Assembly: GCF_035999195.1 (NCBI RefSeq)
Contig: NZ_DASYGY010000007.1
Coordinates: forward strand, 1-64,000
Direction: 5' to 3'
Source of the DNA: Pseudoxanthomonas sp.
Lineage (GTDB): Bacteria > Pseudomonadota > Gammaproteobacteria > Xanthomonadales > Xanthomonadaceae
Length of the DNA stretch: 64,000 nt
Both the position numbers and the translations under genes were made by a program. The notes beneath the pieces were generated by a model. The model saw only the letters and a list, made by a program, of their open reading frames with translations, had not been told where the DNA came from and searched no databases. This document shows positions 31,045 through 39,665 of the stretch, one piece after another; within the stretch, counting starts at the first letter, position 1, and every line of letters begins with the position of its first letter.

Positions 31045-31932
31045 ATGAACGCCGAAACCACCTTCGAGACCCATCGTGGCCGCCTGCTCGGACTCTCCTA
31101 CCGCCTGCTCGGCAGCCGCAGCGATGCCGAGGACGTCGTCCAGGACACCTGGCTGCGCTGGCAGCAGACCGACACGACCGGCATCCGCGATCCGGAAGCC
31201 TGGCTGGTTACCGCCGCCACCCGCCTGGGCATCGACCGCCTGCGCGCCGCCCGCGTGCAGCGCGAGCACTACGTGGGTCCCTGGCTACCCGAACCCGCCG
31301 AGATCGACGAGTCGCCCACGCCGGAACGCTCGGCCGAAGTCGCCGAGCAGGTATCGCTGGCTTTCCTCGCCTTGCTCGAGCGGCTGGGCCCCGAGGAACG
31401 CGCCGCCTTCCTGCTGAAGGAGGCCTTCGACTACGACTACGCGCAGATCGCCCGCTTGCTCGGACAGAGCGAGGCCAACTGCCGGCAGATGGTCCATCGC
31501 GCCCGCGAACGCGTGCACGCAGGCCGTCCGCGCTTCGAGGTGCCGCCGGAGAACCACCGACGCCTGCTGGAGCGCTTCATGCACGCCGCGCGCCGCGGCG
31601 ATCAGTCCGCGATCGCCGCGCTGCTGAGCGAAGACGCGCGCCTGGTGTCCGACGGCGGCGGGAAGGTGGCGGCCGTCATCCGCCCCCTGCTCGGCGCGGT
31701 GCGCATTGCGCGGCTGTTCTGGGCGGCCTACCGCCGGCAGGATCCGGCGATCACCTGGCGCATGGGCACGGTCAACGGCGAACCCGCGATCCTGCGCTAC
31801 CGCGATGGCCGGCTGACGGCGGTGATGGTCGCGATCAGCGATGGCGAGCGCATCCGCGAGCTCTTTACCGTCGCCAATCCGGACAAGCTGGGCACGGCTG
31901 TCACGGCGAAGGACGGTGGCGCGTCCTGGTAG
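31045..31932 (+). CDS. ECF41-family RNA polymerase sigma factor (SigJ-like)
   Basis: A 295-residue extracytoplasmic-function sigma factor. Region 2 (about residues 8-75, with SRSDAEDVVQDTWLRW) and region 4 (about 105-170, with DYAQIARLLGQSEANCRQMV) are followed by a SnoaL/NTF2-like extension. The three ECF41 hallmarks are visible: WLPEP in the linker (80-84), DGGGK (203-207) and NPDKL (278-282). In this family the C-terminal domain regulates the sigma factor in place of an anti-sigma protein. The start at 31045 begins NAETTFETHR; an upstream in-frame start at 30955 would place the promoter inside the gene. The downstream decarboxylase gene is the classical partner. Confidence 0.93.
   Translation: MNAETTFETHRGRLLGLSYRLLGSRSDAEDVVQDTWLRWQQTDTTGIRDPEAWLVTAATRLGIDRLRAARVQREHYVGPWLPEPAEIDESPTPERSAEVAEQVSLAFLALLERLGPEERAAFLLKEAFDYDYAQIARLLGQSEANCRQMVHRARERVHAGRPRFEVPPENHRRLLERFMHAARRGDQSAIAALLSEDARLVSDGGGKVAAVIRPLLGAVRIARLFWAAYRRQDPAITWRMGTVNGEPAILRYRDGRLTAVMVAISDGERIRELFTVANPDKLGTAVTAKDGGASW
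31899..31925 (+). promoter_or_regulatory. ECF41-type promoter upstream of the decarboxylase gene
   Basis: TGTCACG (31899-31905), 16 bases, CGTC (31922-31925), located inside the last codons of the sigma gene and 45 bases before the ATG of the next gene. It is identical in both boxes and spacing to the site at 31009-31035, and both are preceded by CGGC. This supports direct control of the partner gene by the sigma factor. Confidence 0.78.
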
Positions 31933-31969
31933 TGAAGGTGGCCGTCGTGGCCACCATGGAGGCACTGCC

Positions 31970-32416
31970 ATGAGCATGAAGTTCCATCGCGTCGACTATC
32001 CGAAGCATGTCCCCGAGGCCTTCCGCGGCCTCTACGCCGCCAGCACGGCCATCCACAACGGCGTGCTGGGAAAGGAGTTCCTCGAACTCGTCTTCCTGCG
32101 CGTCTCCCAGATCAACGGCTGCGCCTACTGCATGGACATGCACGGCAGCGCGCTGGTCAAGGCCGGGGTGGAGTCGCGCAAGCTGCACACGCTGGCCGGC
32201 TGGCGCGACAGCCGTTTCTTCGATGCCCGCGAAGGCGCGGCACTGGCCTGGGCGGAGCAGCTGACCACCCTGCCCTCCGGCGCACCGGCCGATGCCACGT
32301 ACGAGGCGCTGAAAGCGCATTTCGACGAAGCTGGCATCGCAGAGCTGACCATGGCCGTGGCCGTCATCAATGCCTGGAACCGCCTGGGTGTGGGCATGCA
32401 ACCAGTCCTGGCCTGA
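31970..32416 (+). CDS. Carboxymuconolactone decarboxylase / AhpD-like protein
   Basis: A 148-residue alkylhydroperoxidase-like protein with the redox motif CAYCMDMH (Cys51, Cys54, His58), as in AhpD-type CMD proteins of the carboxymuconolactone decarboxylase family. It probably reduces peroxides or related electrophiles. GGAGG lies 7 bases before ATG 31970. As the usual ECF41 partner, and with an ECF41-type promoter directly upstream, it is very likely the main regulon member. Confidence 0.92.
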   Translation: MSMKFHRVDYPKHVPEAFRGLYAASTAIHNGVLGKEFLELVFLRVSQINGCAYCMDMHGSALVKAGVESRKLHTLAGWRDSRFFDAREGAALAWAEQLTTLPSGAPADATYEALKAHFDEAGIAELTMAVAVINAWNRLGVGMQPVLA

Positions 32417-32462
32417 GCGGGCGCCGCTCGCAGGCCTGCCATGCCGACGGCACAATGCCGGC

Positions 32463-33106
32463 ATGGATACCCTCGTCCTCATCCTCGACCTGGTGGGCAC
32501 CTTCGTGTTCGCGCTCAGCGGCGCCACGCTCGGGGTGCGCCGCCGCCTGGACATCTTCGGCGTGCTGGTGCTGTCGTTCATCGCCGCGACCGCCGGCGGC
32601 ATCACCCGCGACCTGCTGATCGGGGCGACGCCGCCGGCCGCGCTCAGCGACTGGCGCTATCCGGTCACCTCGCTGGCCGCCGGCATCGTGACCTTCTTCC
32701 GCGCCCCGCTGATCGAGAAACTGCACCACCCGGTGCGCATGTTCGACGCCATGGGCCTGGCGCTGTTCGCCGTGGCCGGCACCCAGAAGGCACTGGAGTA
32801 CGGCATCTCGCCGCCGATGGCGGCCGGGATGGGGATGCTCACCGGGATCGGCGGCGGCATCGCCCGCGACCTGCTGCTGGCACAGGTGCCCCTGGTGCTG
32901 CGCGCCGAACTGTACGCGGTCGCCGCACTGGCCGGTGCGCTGGTGGTGGCCCTGGGCTACTGGCTGTCGCTGCCGGCCCTGCCGTGTGCCCTGGTGGGCG
33001 CGGGCTGTGTTTCGGGCTGCGGATGATGGCCGTAACCTACGGCTGGCACCTGCCCGTCGCGCTGCAGTCCGGCGGCGACGGCGAGCCGCCGGGACCGCTC
33101 ACGTAG
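32463..33106 (+). pseudogene. TRIC/YadS-type channel (UPF0126), frameshifted near the 3' end
   Basis: The frame from ATG 32463 encodes the six- to seven-helix TRIC-type cation-channel fold: DLVGTFVFALSGATLGVRRR, the glycine-rich AGGITRDLLIG of repeat one and TGIGGGIARDLLL of repeat two. It stops at 33026 after only 187 residues. The family-like last helix (LCFGLRMMAVTYGWHLP, stop 33106) continues in another frame from about 33000. This indicates loss of one base in the GGCGCGGGCTG stretch. Either the gene is a recent mutant or the base call is wrong; the truncated product would lack half of its final helix. Confidence 0.75.
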
Positions 33107-33203
33107 CAGCGATGCGCCCAAGCGTGCCGGGCCGCCGACGAGCCGTGAGGTGGGGCCGCGAGCGGGGCGGTAGCATGGCGCCACCTGCGTCCTGAGCGCC
33201 ACC

Positions 33204-34289
33204 ATGGCCATCGCCACCTCCCATCCGCTGGCCCTTCCGCGCCAGCACGTCTTCTGGCTGCTGCACCTGACCGGATGGAGTGCCTACTTCGCGCAGGGCT
33301 GCCTGTACGCGGTCGCCCATGGCAAGCCGTCGGGCTACTGGGTGGTGCCGGCGACCGCCGCCACGATGGGCGCGCTGGTCACGCTGGGGCTGCGCTTCGT
33401 GCTGCGGAGCTACTGGAACCTGCCGCCGCGCAGGCTGCTGGCGCTGATGATCCCGCTGGTGCTGGCCAGCTCGGCCGCCATCGACTTCGTCACCCGCGAA
33501 GCCCTGGTCGATTTCTGCGACACCTGCAAACCGACCACCCGACTGGAGTTCATCGCCTACTCGCTGGGCTACATCTACGTGCTGCTGGCCTGGGTGGGCG
33601 CCTACATGGGCATCAAGTATTACCAGAAGCTGCAGGACGAGACCGCGCGCGCGCTCGCCGCACGCAGCATGGCGCACCAGGCCCAGTTGAAGATGCTGCG
33701 CTACCAGCTGAACCCGCACTTCCTGTTCAACACGCTCAACGCCATTTCCACGCTGATCCTCGACCGCGACAACGCCACCGCCAACCGCATGGTGCAGGGC
33801 CTGTCCTCGTTCCTGCGCCACTCGCTGGACAACGATCCGATGCAGCGGGTGACGCTGCGGCAGGAGCTGGATGCGCTGACGCTGTACCTGGACATCGAGA
33901 AGATCCGCTTCGCCGAGCGCCTGCGCATCGAGACCGCCATCGACGAGGAGTGCTGGCGCGCCCTGCTGCCGAGCCTGCTGCTGCAGCCGCTGGTGGAGAA
34001 CGCCATCAAGTACGCCGTGGCCAAGCAGGTCGCCGGCGGCCTGCTGCGGATCGCCGCCGAGCGCGACGGCGACCAGCTGGTGCTGCGGGTGACAGACGAC
34101 GGCCCGGGCTGCAGTGCCCTCGAGGGCGACCAGCTGCCGCCCGGCAAGGGCGTGGGTCTGCGCAATACGCGCGAGCGCCTGCTTGTGCTGTACGGCGAGG
34201 CCAGCGGCTTCTCCGTGCGCAATCTCGAACGCGGCATCGAAGTGACGCTGCGCCTGCCCTTCGAAACCTCGCAGACGCTGGGAGACTGA
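33204..34289 (+). CDS. LytS/AlgZ-type sensor histidine kinase
   Basis: A 361-residue kinase of the His_kinase (PF06580) type. Four transmembrane helices in the first 140 residues form the sensor. The dimerisation/phosphoacceptor segment LKMLRYQLNPHFLFNTLNAI (His near residue 171) and an HATPase domain with PLVENAIKYAV and DDGPGC/GKGVGLRNTRERL follow. It is paired with the LytTR response regulator 3 bases downstream. In Xanthomonadaceae and pseudomonads such pairs control exopolysaccharide or virulence genes; the signal here is unknown. Confidence 0.92.
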   Translation: MAIATSHPLALPRQHVFWLLHLTGWSAYFAQGCLYAVAHGKPSGYWVVPATAATMGALVTLGLRFVLRSYWNLPPRRLLALMIPLVLASSAAIDFVTREALVDFCDTCKPTTRLEFIAYSLGYIYVLLAWVGAYMGIKYYQKLQDETARALAARSMAHQAQLKMLRYQLNPHFLFNTLNAISTLILDRDNATANRMVQGLSSFLRHSLDNDPMQRVTLRQELDALTLYLDIEKIRFAERLRIETAIDEECWRALLPSLLLQPLVENAIKYAVAKQVAGGLLRIAAERDGDQLVLRVTDDGPGCSALEGDQLPPGKGVGLRNTRERLLVLYGEASGFSVRNLERGIEVTLRLPFETSQTLGD

Positions 34290-34292
34290 CGC

Positions 34293-35129
34293 ATGGACGC
34301 CGGCGTTTCCGCCCCCCTGCGGGCCATCGTCGTCGACGACGAGCCGCTCGCCCGTCGCGGCCTCGAGATCCGCCTGGCCGCCCACCCGGACGTGACGATC
34401 GTCGGCCACTACGGCGACGGCGAATCCGCCATCGCCGGCCTGCGCGAGCATCGCCCGGACCTGATGTTCCTCGACGTGCAGATGCCGGGCATGGACGGCT
34501 TCCAGACCCTGCGCGCGATTCCGGCCAGCGAAATGCCGCTGGTGGTGTTCGTCACCGCCTACGACCACTACGCCATCCGCGCCTTCGAGGCCTCGGCGAC
34601 CGACTACCTGCTGAAGCCGGTCGAAGAGTCGCGCCTGGCGCAGGCCCTGGCGCGCGTGCGCCAGGCACGTGCACAGCGCGAAGCCAGCGGGCACTGCGCG
34701 CACCTGCTCGGCCTGCTGGGCGAGCTCAGCGGCCGTCCGCCGCTGGACCTGGACGAAGCGCTCAAGCCCGATGCCTTGGACCTGCTGCGGCGCGAAGAGA
34801 AACTCGCCGTGCGCGACGGCGGCCGCACGGTGCGCGTGGACCTGCACAGCATCCGCTGGATCGACGCGGCCGGCGACTACATGTGCATCCATACCGACGC
34901 CGACGGCCCGAACGGCAACACGCTGATCCTGCGCGCCACCATGCGCGAACTGGAAAAGCAGCTCGACCCGCAGCGCTTCCCGCGCATCCACCGCTCCACC
35001 ATCGTCAATGCACGCCGCGTGGTGGAAATGCGCCCGCACACCAACGGCGAGAGTTTCCTGCGCCTGGATTGCGGGCAGGAACTGAAGCTGTCGCGCAGTC
35101 ACCGCGACAAGCTGGCGATGCTGCTGTAG
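34293..35129 (+). CDS. LytTR-family response regulator (AlgR-like)
   Basis: A 278-residue response regulator. The receiver domain (residues 9-125) has the acidic pair VVDDEPLARRG, phosphoacceptor Asp near residue 60 in LMFLDVQMPGMDG, and Lys in YLLKPVEE. The C-terminal LytTR DNA-binding domain (about residues 170-275) shows IRWIDAAGDYMCIHT and FPRIHRSTIVNARRV. The gene lies 3 bases after its kinase and ends shortly before a REPIN. Confidence 0.93.
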   Translation: MDAGVSAPLRAIVVDDEPLARRGLEIRLAAHPDVTIVGHYGDGESAIAGLREHRPDLMFLDVQMPGMDGFQTLRAIPASEMPLVVFVTAYDHYAIRAFEASATDYLLKPVEESRLAQALARVRQARAQREASGHCAHLLGLLGELSGRPPLDLDEALKPDALDLLRREEKLAVRDGGRTVRVDLHSIRWIDAAGDYMCIHTDADGPNGNTLILRATMRELEKQLDPQRFPRIHRSTIVNARRVVEMRPHTNGESFLRLDCGQELKLSRSHRDKLAMLL

Positions 35130-35149
35130 GGCAGCCCCTGGTGTCTCTT

Positions 35150-35214
35150 GTGGGAGCGACGTAAGTCGCGATGGAAGCATCCAGGTTCTTCATCGCGACT
35201 CACGTCGCTCCCAC
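35150..35214. repeat. REPIN / SMAG-like inverted pair
   Basis: GTGGGAGCGACGTAAGTCGC... (35150-35173) and its inverse copy (35191-35214) with a 17-bp spacer. The sequence is homologous to the pair at 28474-28611. It could act as a transcription terminator after the response-regulator gene. Confidence 0.85.
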
Positions 35215-35374
35215 AACAGCATTCGACTCGCGTAACGCAGATTCTTAACACTCGGTTCGCCGTACTGCCTTCACCACTCGCCGCAACCCGACGCGCCCCG
35301 TGACTTCCGGGCCATAGCCGCACAACAAGACACGCGCATCGTGCGCACCGCCGACCACCACGCGGACCCGCACG

Positions 35375-38300
35375 ATGAAACTCACCGACGCTTCCCTGCG
35401 CAATCCGGCCGCCGTCGCGGTGGTCGTGGCGATGGTCTGCGCGTTCGGCCTGATGAGCCTGGGCAAACTGCCGCTGCAGCTCTTCCCCGACATCGAACGG
35501 CCACAGATGTCGATCCAGACCGCATGGCGTGCCGCTTCGCCGCAGGAGATGGAGTCGGAGATCGTCGAGCCCATCGAGGCGGTGATGCAGGGCCTGCCGG
35601 GGCTGGAGGAGATCGCCTCCAACGTCAATGCCGGCAACAGCTTCATCAATCTGACCTTCGCCGTCGGCAGCGACATGGACGCGATGCTGGTGGAGGTGCT
35701 GTCGCGGATGAACCGCCTGCAGCCGCTGCCGCGCGATGCGACGCCGCCGGTCGTGCAGGCCGGCGCGGACAACGCCAACAACTCGCTGACCTTCTTCTTC
35801 GTGCAGAAGCTGCCCGGCACGTCGGGCGACATCCTCGACTACCGGCAGCTGATCGAGGACCGCATCGTGCCGCGCCTGACCTCGGTCGACGGCGTGGCCG
35901 GCGTCGAGATCAACGGCGGTGCCGAGGACGAACTGACCATCACCCTCGACCTGGAGCGTGCCGCGGCACTCGGGATCCAGGTGCCGGATGTCGCGGCCGT
36001 CGCCGCACGCGCCACCGACGTTTCCGGCGGCGTGGTCGAAGCCGGTCGCCGCGAGTACGTGCTGCGCTTCGCCGGCCGCTATTCCCCGGAAGCGATGGGC
36101 GACCTGATCCTGGCGTGGCGTGACGGGCGCCCGGTACGCCTGGCCGATGTCGCCGACGTGGAGGTGAAACGGCCGGAGCAGCGCTTCTTCGCCTACCAGA
36201 ACGGCAACCCCGCCATCGGCCTGCGCATCCTGCGCGAAAGCGGCGCCAACGTACTGGACACGCTGGACGAGGTGAAGCGTGTCGTTGCCGAGGTCCGCGA
36301 GCAGGAACTGGAACCGCTGGGCCTGGACATCGCGCAGAGCTTCGATGCCTCGGTCTTCATCAACCGCGCGCTCGGCCTGCTGTCCGGCAGCCTCACCGCG
36401 GGCGTGCTGCTGGCGATCGGCTGCCTGTGGTGGTTCCTCCGCGACGTACGCGCCACGGCGCTGATCGCCTGCGCGATTCCCATCTCATTGCTGGCCACCT
36501 TCATCGTGCTGCAGCTGACCGGCCGCAGCCTCAACGTCATCTCGCTGGCCGGCCTCGCCTTCGCGGTGGGCATGGTGATGGACGCCGCCGTGGTGGTGGC
36601 CGAGAACATCGTGCGCCTGCGCGAGGAAGGCATGTCCGCCGGCCGCGCCGCCCTGGAAGGCACGCGCCAGGTCGGCGGCGCGCTGGTCGCGTCCACGCTG
36701 ACGACGGTGGCGGTGTTCCTGCCGGTGATCTTCATGGATGACGTGGAAGGCCAGCTGTTCGCCGATCTCGCACTGACCATCTCGATCGCCGTCGGTATCT
36801 CGCTGCTGGTCGCGGTCACGGTACTGCCGGCCGCCGCCGGCACCTGGCTGCGTACCCGGACGGACGACACCGCCCAGCATCGCACCTGGTCGCGCATCAG
36901 CGATTGGGCGTTGCGTGCCACCGAAGGCCGCAAGCGCCAGTGGGCGTGGGTCGGCGCCCTGGTGCTGGCGCCGGCGCTGCTGGCAGCGCTGCTGATGCCG
37001 CAGATCGACTACCTGCCGCCGGTAAAGCGGGCGGCCGTCGATGCCTTCTTCAACTTTCCGCCCGGCATGAGCCCGGAGCGCGTCGACCGCGAGATCGCCC
37101 CCGTCATCCTCGAACGCATGCGCCCGTACATGGACGGCGAGAAGGGCCCGCAGCTCAGCAACTGGTACCTCAACCTGTGGCCCGGCGGCGGCTCGCTGGG
37201 TGCGCGCGTCGTCGATCCGGACGACATCGGCGAACTGGAGCGCATCGTCCGCGACGAGATCGTCGTCGGCTTCCCCGACACGCGTGCCTTCGCCAGCGAA
37301 GGCGAACTGTTCGGCAGCTTCGGCGGCTCGGCACGCGCCATCGCCATCCACCTGCAGCACGGCGACGGCGATGCCCTCACGCGCGCCGCGGAGGCCGGCC
37401 GCAAGCTGCTGTCGGACCGTTTCGCCGGCGCCAACGTGCAGGCGTGGCCGAACGCGGATGCGGGAACGCCGGAGCTGCGCATCAACCCCGACGACCGTCG
37501 TCTCGCCGAGGTCGGCTGGCGCCGGCCCGAACTGGGCACGGTCGTGCGTGCGCTCGGCGATGGCCAGTGGCTGGGCGAATACTTCGACGGCGACCGACGT
37601 CTCGCCATCATCCTGCGCAGCAATCGCGGCGACGACATCGAGCGCCTCGGCGCCGCGCCGCTGGCCACGCCGCAGGGCGGTGTGCTGACCCTGGCCGACC
37701 TGGCGCGCGTGGACACCGTGCTGGCGCCCAACCAGCTGCGCCGCATCGACCGCCGCCGCACCGTGACGCTGACGGTCGATCCGCCCGAGACGATGTCGCT
37801 GGAAGAAGCCCTGGACATCGTCAACGACGAGATCGTGCCGTCGCTGCGCGATGCATTGCCGCCGGACGCGGCCATCCGCATCTCCGGCAGCGCCGACCGA
37901 CTGGGCGAAGTGGTGCGCAGCATGGGCACGAATTTCGCGCTGGCGCTGGTGGTGCTGTTCATGCTGATGGCGGCGATGTTCAAGTCGCTGCGCGACAGCG
38001 CCTTCGTCATGGCCACGTTGCCGATGGCGGTGCTGGGCGGCGTCGCTGGCCTGCGGGTGCTGGATCTGGCCGCCGGCCAGACACTGGACCTGCTGTCGAT
38101 GATCGGTTTCATCATGCTGCTGGGCATGGTGATCAACAACGCGATCCTGCTGGTCGCGCAGGCCCGCGAAGCGCAGGCCGGCGGCGCCTCGCTGGACGAT
38201 GCATTGAGGCAGGCGCTGGACCAGCGGCTGCGCCCGATCCTGATCGCCGCGCTGACCGGCGTGCTGGGCGCGCTGCCGATGGCGATCAACCCGGGCCCCG

Positions 38301-38467
38301 GCGCGGTGATCTACCGCGGACTGGCTGCCGTCTCGGTCGGCGGTGTGGCGCTGAGCCTGCTGTTCACCGTGGTGCTGGTGCCGGCACTGCTGCGCCTGGC
38401 CGGCGAACGCGCACCGCGTCGCGCGGGCGACACCACCGAAACGCCCCTCCCCCACGCCGTTTCCTGA
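35375..38467 (+). CDS. RND-family efflux permease
   Basis: A 1030-residue inner-membrane RND transporter with the 1 + 5 + 1 + 5 helix layout and two large periplasmic loops (about residues 35-335 and 560-860). The proton-relay helix 4 contains GMVMDAAVVVAENI, one Asp where AcrB has two adjacent Asp residues; CzcA-like and other RND clades also have one. The second half has LLGMVINNAILLV. Substrate cannot be inferred. The membrane-fusion gene follows by 20 bases, the reverse of the usual order, and no outer-membrane channel is adjacent. Confidence 0.93.
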   Translation: MKLTDASLRNPAAVAVVVAMVCAFGLMSLGKLPLQLFPDIERPQMSIQTAWRAASPQEMESEIVEPIEAVMQGLPGLEEIASNVNAGNSFINLTFAVGSDMDAMLVEVLSRMNRLQPLPRDATPPVVQAGADNANNSLTFFFVQKLPGTSGDILDYRQLIEDRIVPRLTSVDGVAGVEINGGAEDELTITLDLERAAALGIQVPDVAAVAARATDVSGGVVEAGRREYVLRFAGRYSPEAMGDLILAWRDGRPVRLADVADVEVKRPEQRFFAYQNGNPAIGLRILRESGANVLDTLDEVKRVVAEVREQELEPLGLDIAQSFDASVFINRALGLLSGSLTAGVLLAIGCLWWFLRDVRATALIACAIPISLLATFIVLQLTGRSLNVISLAGLAFAVGMVMDAAVVVAENIVRLREEGMSAGRAALEGTRQVGGALVASTLTTVAVFLPVIFMDDVEGQLFADLALTISIAVGISLLVAVTVLPAAAGTWLRTRTDDTAQHRTWSRISDWALRATEGRKRQWAWVGALVLAPALLAALLMPQIDYLPPVKRAAVDAFFNFPPGMSPERVDREIAPVILERMRPYMDGEKGPQLSNWYLNLWPGGGSLGARVVDPDDIGELERIVRDEIVVGFPDTRAFASEGELFGSFGGSARAIAIHLQHGDGDALTRAAEAGRKLLSDRFAGANVQAWPNADAGTPELRINPDDRRLAEVGWRRPELGTVVRALGDGQWLGEYFDGDRRLAIILRSNRGDDIERLGAAPLATPQGGVLTLADLARVDTVLAPNQLRRIDRRRTVTLTVDPPETMSLEEALDIVNDEIVPSLRDALPPDAAIRISGSADRLGEVVRSMGTNFALALVVLFMLMAAMFKSLRDSAFVMATLPMAVLGGVAGLRVLDLAAGQTLDLLSMIGFIMLLGMVINNAILLVAQAREAQAGGASLDDALRQALDQRLRPILIAALTGVLGALPMAINPGPGAVIYRGLAAVSVGGVALSLLFTVVLVPALLRLAGERAPRRAGDTTETPLPHAVS

Positions 38468-38487
38468 CCCCCGCTCCGGAGAATCCC

Positions 38488-39588
38488 ATGCGTCCCCTGC
38501 CCAAACTGCTGCTCGCCACCGCGCTGGCCGGCGTCCTCGCGCTCCCCCTGATCAAATGGGACGCCGATGCCAGCGCACCTTCCGCGAAACCCGACGCGCC
38601 CCCGGCCATCGTCAGCGTGGCGCCCGCCGTCAGCGCCGCCTTCGCGCCGCGCCACTGGTCGCCGGGCAGCGTCATCAGCCGGCGCGATGCGCGCATCGCC
38701 GGCGAGCAGGACGGGCGTGTCGTGGACGTGGCGGAGGTCGGCCAGCGCGTACGCAAGGGCCAGGCGCTGGCGGTGCTCGACGACACCGCGCTGCGCCTGC
38801 GCGAACAGGAAGGCCAGGCGGACCTGGCCCGCATCCAGGCACAGCTGGCGATGGCCAACCGCCAGGAGCAGCGCTACGCCCAACTGGCAGCGCAGCAGAA
38901 CATCGCCCGCGCGCAGTACGAGCAACTTCGCGCCGACCGCGACGTGCTGGTGCAGGAACGCGCACGCGTACTGGCGCAGCTTGCGCAGACCCGCCACCAG
39001 CGCAACCAGATGGTGGTGCGCGCGCCCTTCGACGGCATCGTCGCCGAGCGCCTCACCCAGCTCGGCGAATACCTGGTCACCGGCGGCGCGGTCGCGCGCC
39101 TGGTCGATACGGGCGCGCAGGAAGTGCGCGTCCGCGCGCCGGTGGACCTGGCCCGCCATCTGGCGACCGGCACCGAAGTCCGCGTTCGCAGCGCCGGCGA
39201 GGAACGCGCCTACCCGGTCAGTGCGCTGGTGCCGGTGGGCGATGAAGCCTCGCGCCAGCTCGAGTTGCGCATCGCCGTGCCGGACCTGGACATCCCGGTA
39301 GGCACCGCCGTGGACGTCGGTCTGCCGAGCGCGGCGACGCGCACCGTGGTGGCGGTGCCCCGCGACGCGGTGATCCTGCGCCGCGAGGGCGACTTCGTCA
39401 TGCGCGTGGACGGCGCCGGCAACGCCGAGCGCGTGCCGGTCGAGACCGGCGCGGAGGTGGAGGGGCTGGTCGAGGTCACCGGCCGCGTCAGCGCCGGTGA
39501 TCGCCTGATCGTGCGCGGCGGCGAGCGTGTGGAACCCGGCCAGGCACTGGAGATCCAGCCGCTCGGTCCGACGGTGGCGATGCGTTGA
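38488..39588 (+). CDS. RND efflux periplasmic adaptor (membrane-fusion) protein
   Basis: A 366-residue HlyD/AcrA-type adaptor. An N-terminal membrane/signal segment (residues 5-22) is followed by a lipoyl half (RIAGEQDGRVVDVAEVGQRVRKGQALAVLDD), an alpha-helical hairpin (about residues 105-165) and the matching lipoyl half (VVRAPFDGIVAERLTQLGEYL). Beta-barrel and membrane-proximal domains complete it. It lacks a lipobox. Co-operonic with the permease upstream; the pump is likely to borrow a TolC-type channel. Confidence 0.92.
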   Translation: MRPLPKLLLATALAGVLALPLIKWDADASAPSAKPDAPPAIVSVAPAVSAAFAPRHWSPGSVISRRDARIAGEQDGRVVDVAEVGQRVRKGQALAVLDDTALRLREQEGQADLARIQAQLAMANRQEQRYAQLAAQQNIARAQYEQLRADRDVLVQERARVLAQLAQTRHQRNQMVVRAPFDGIVAERLTQLGEYLVTGGAVARLVDTGAQEVRVRAPVDLARHLATGTEVRVRSAGEERAYPVSALVPVGDEASRQLELRIAVPDLDIPVGTAVDVGLPSAATRTVVAVPRDAVILRREGDFVMRVDGAGNAERVPVETGAEVEGLVEVTGRVSAGDRLIVRGGERVEPGQALEIQPLGPTVAMR

Positions 39589-39665
39589 TGCCGGCACACT
39601 GATCGCCGCCGCGGCAGGCGGGCGCCTTCACTGACGGCAACGCCGTGAACGGGCACAATCCGGGC

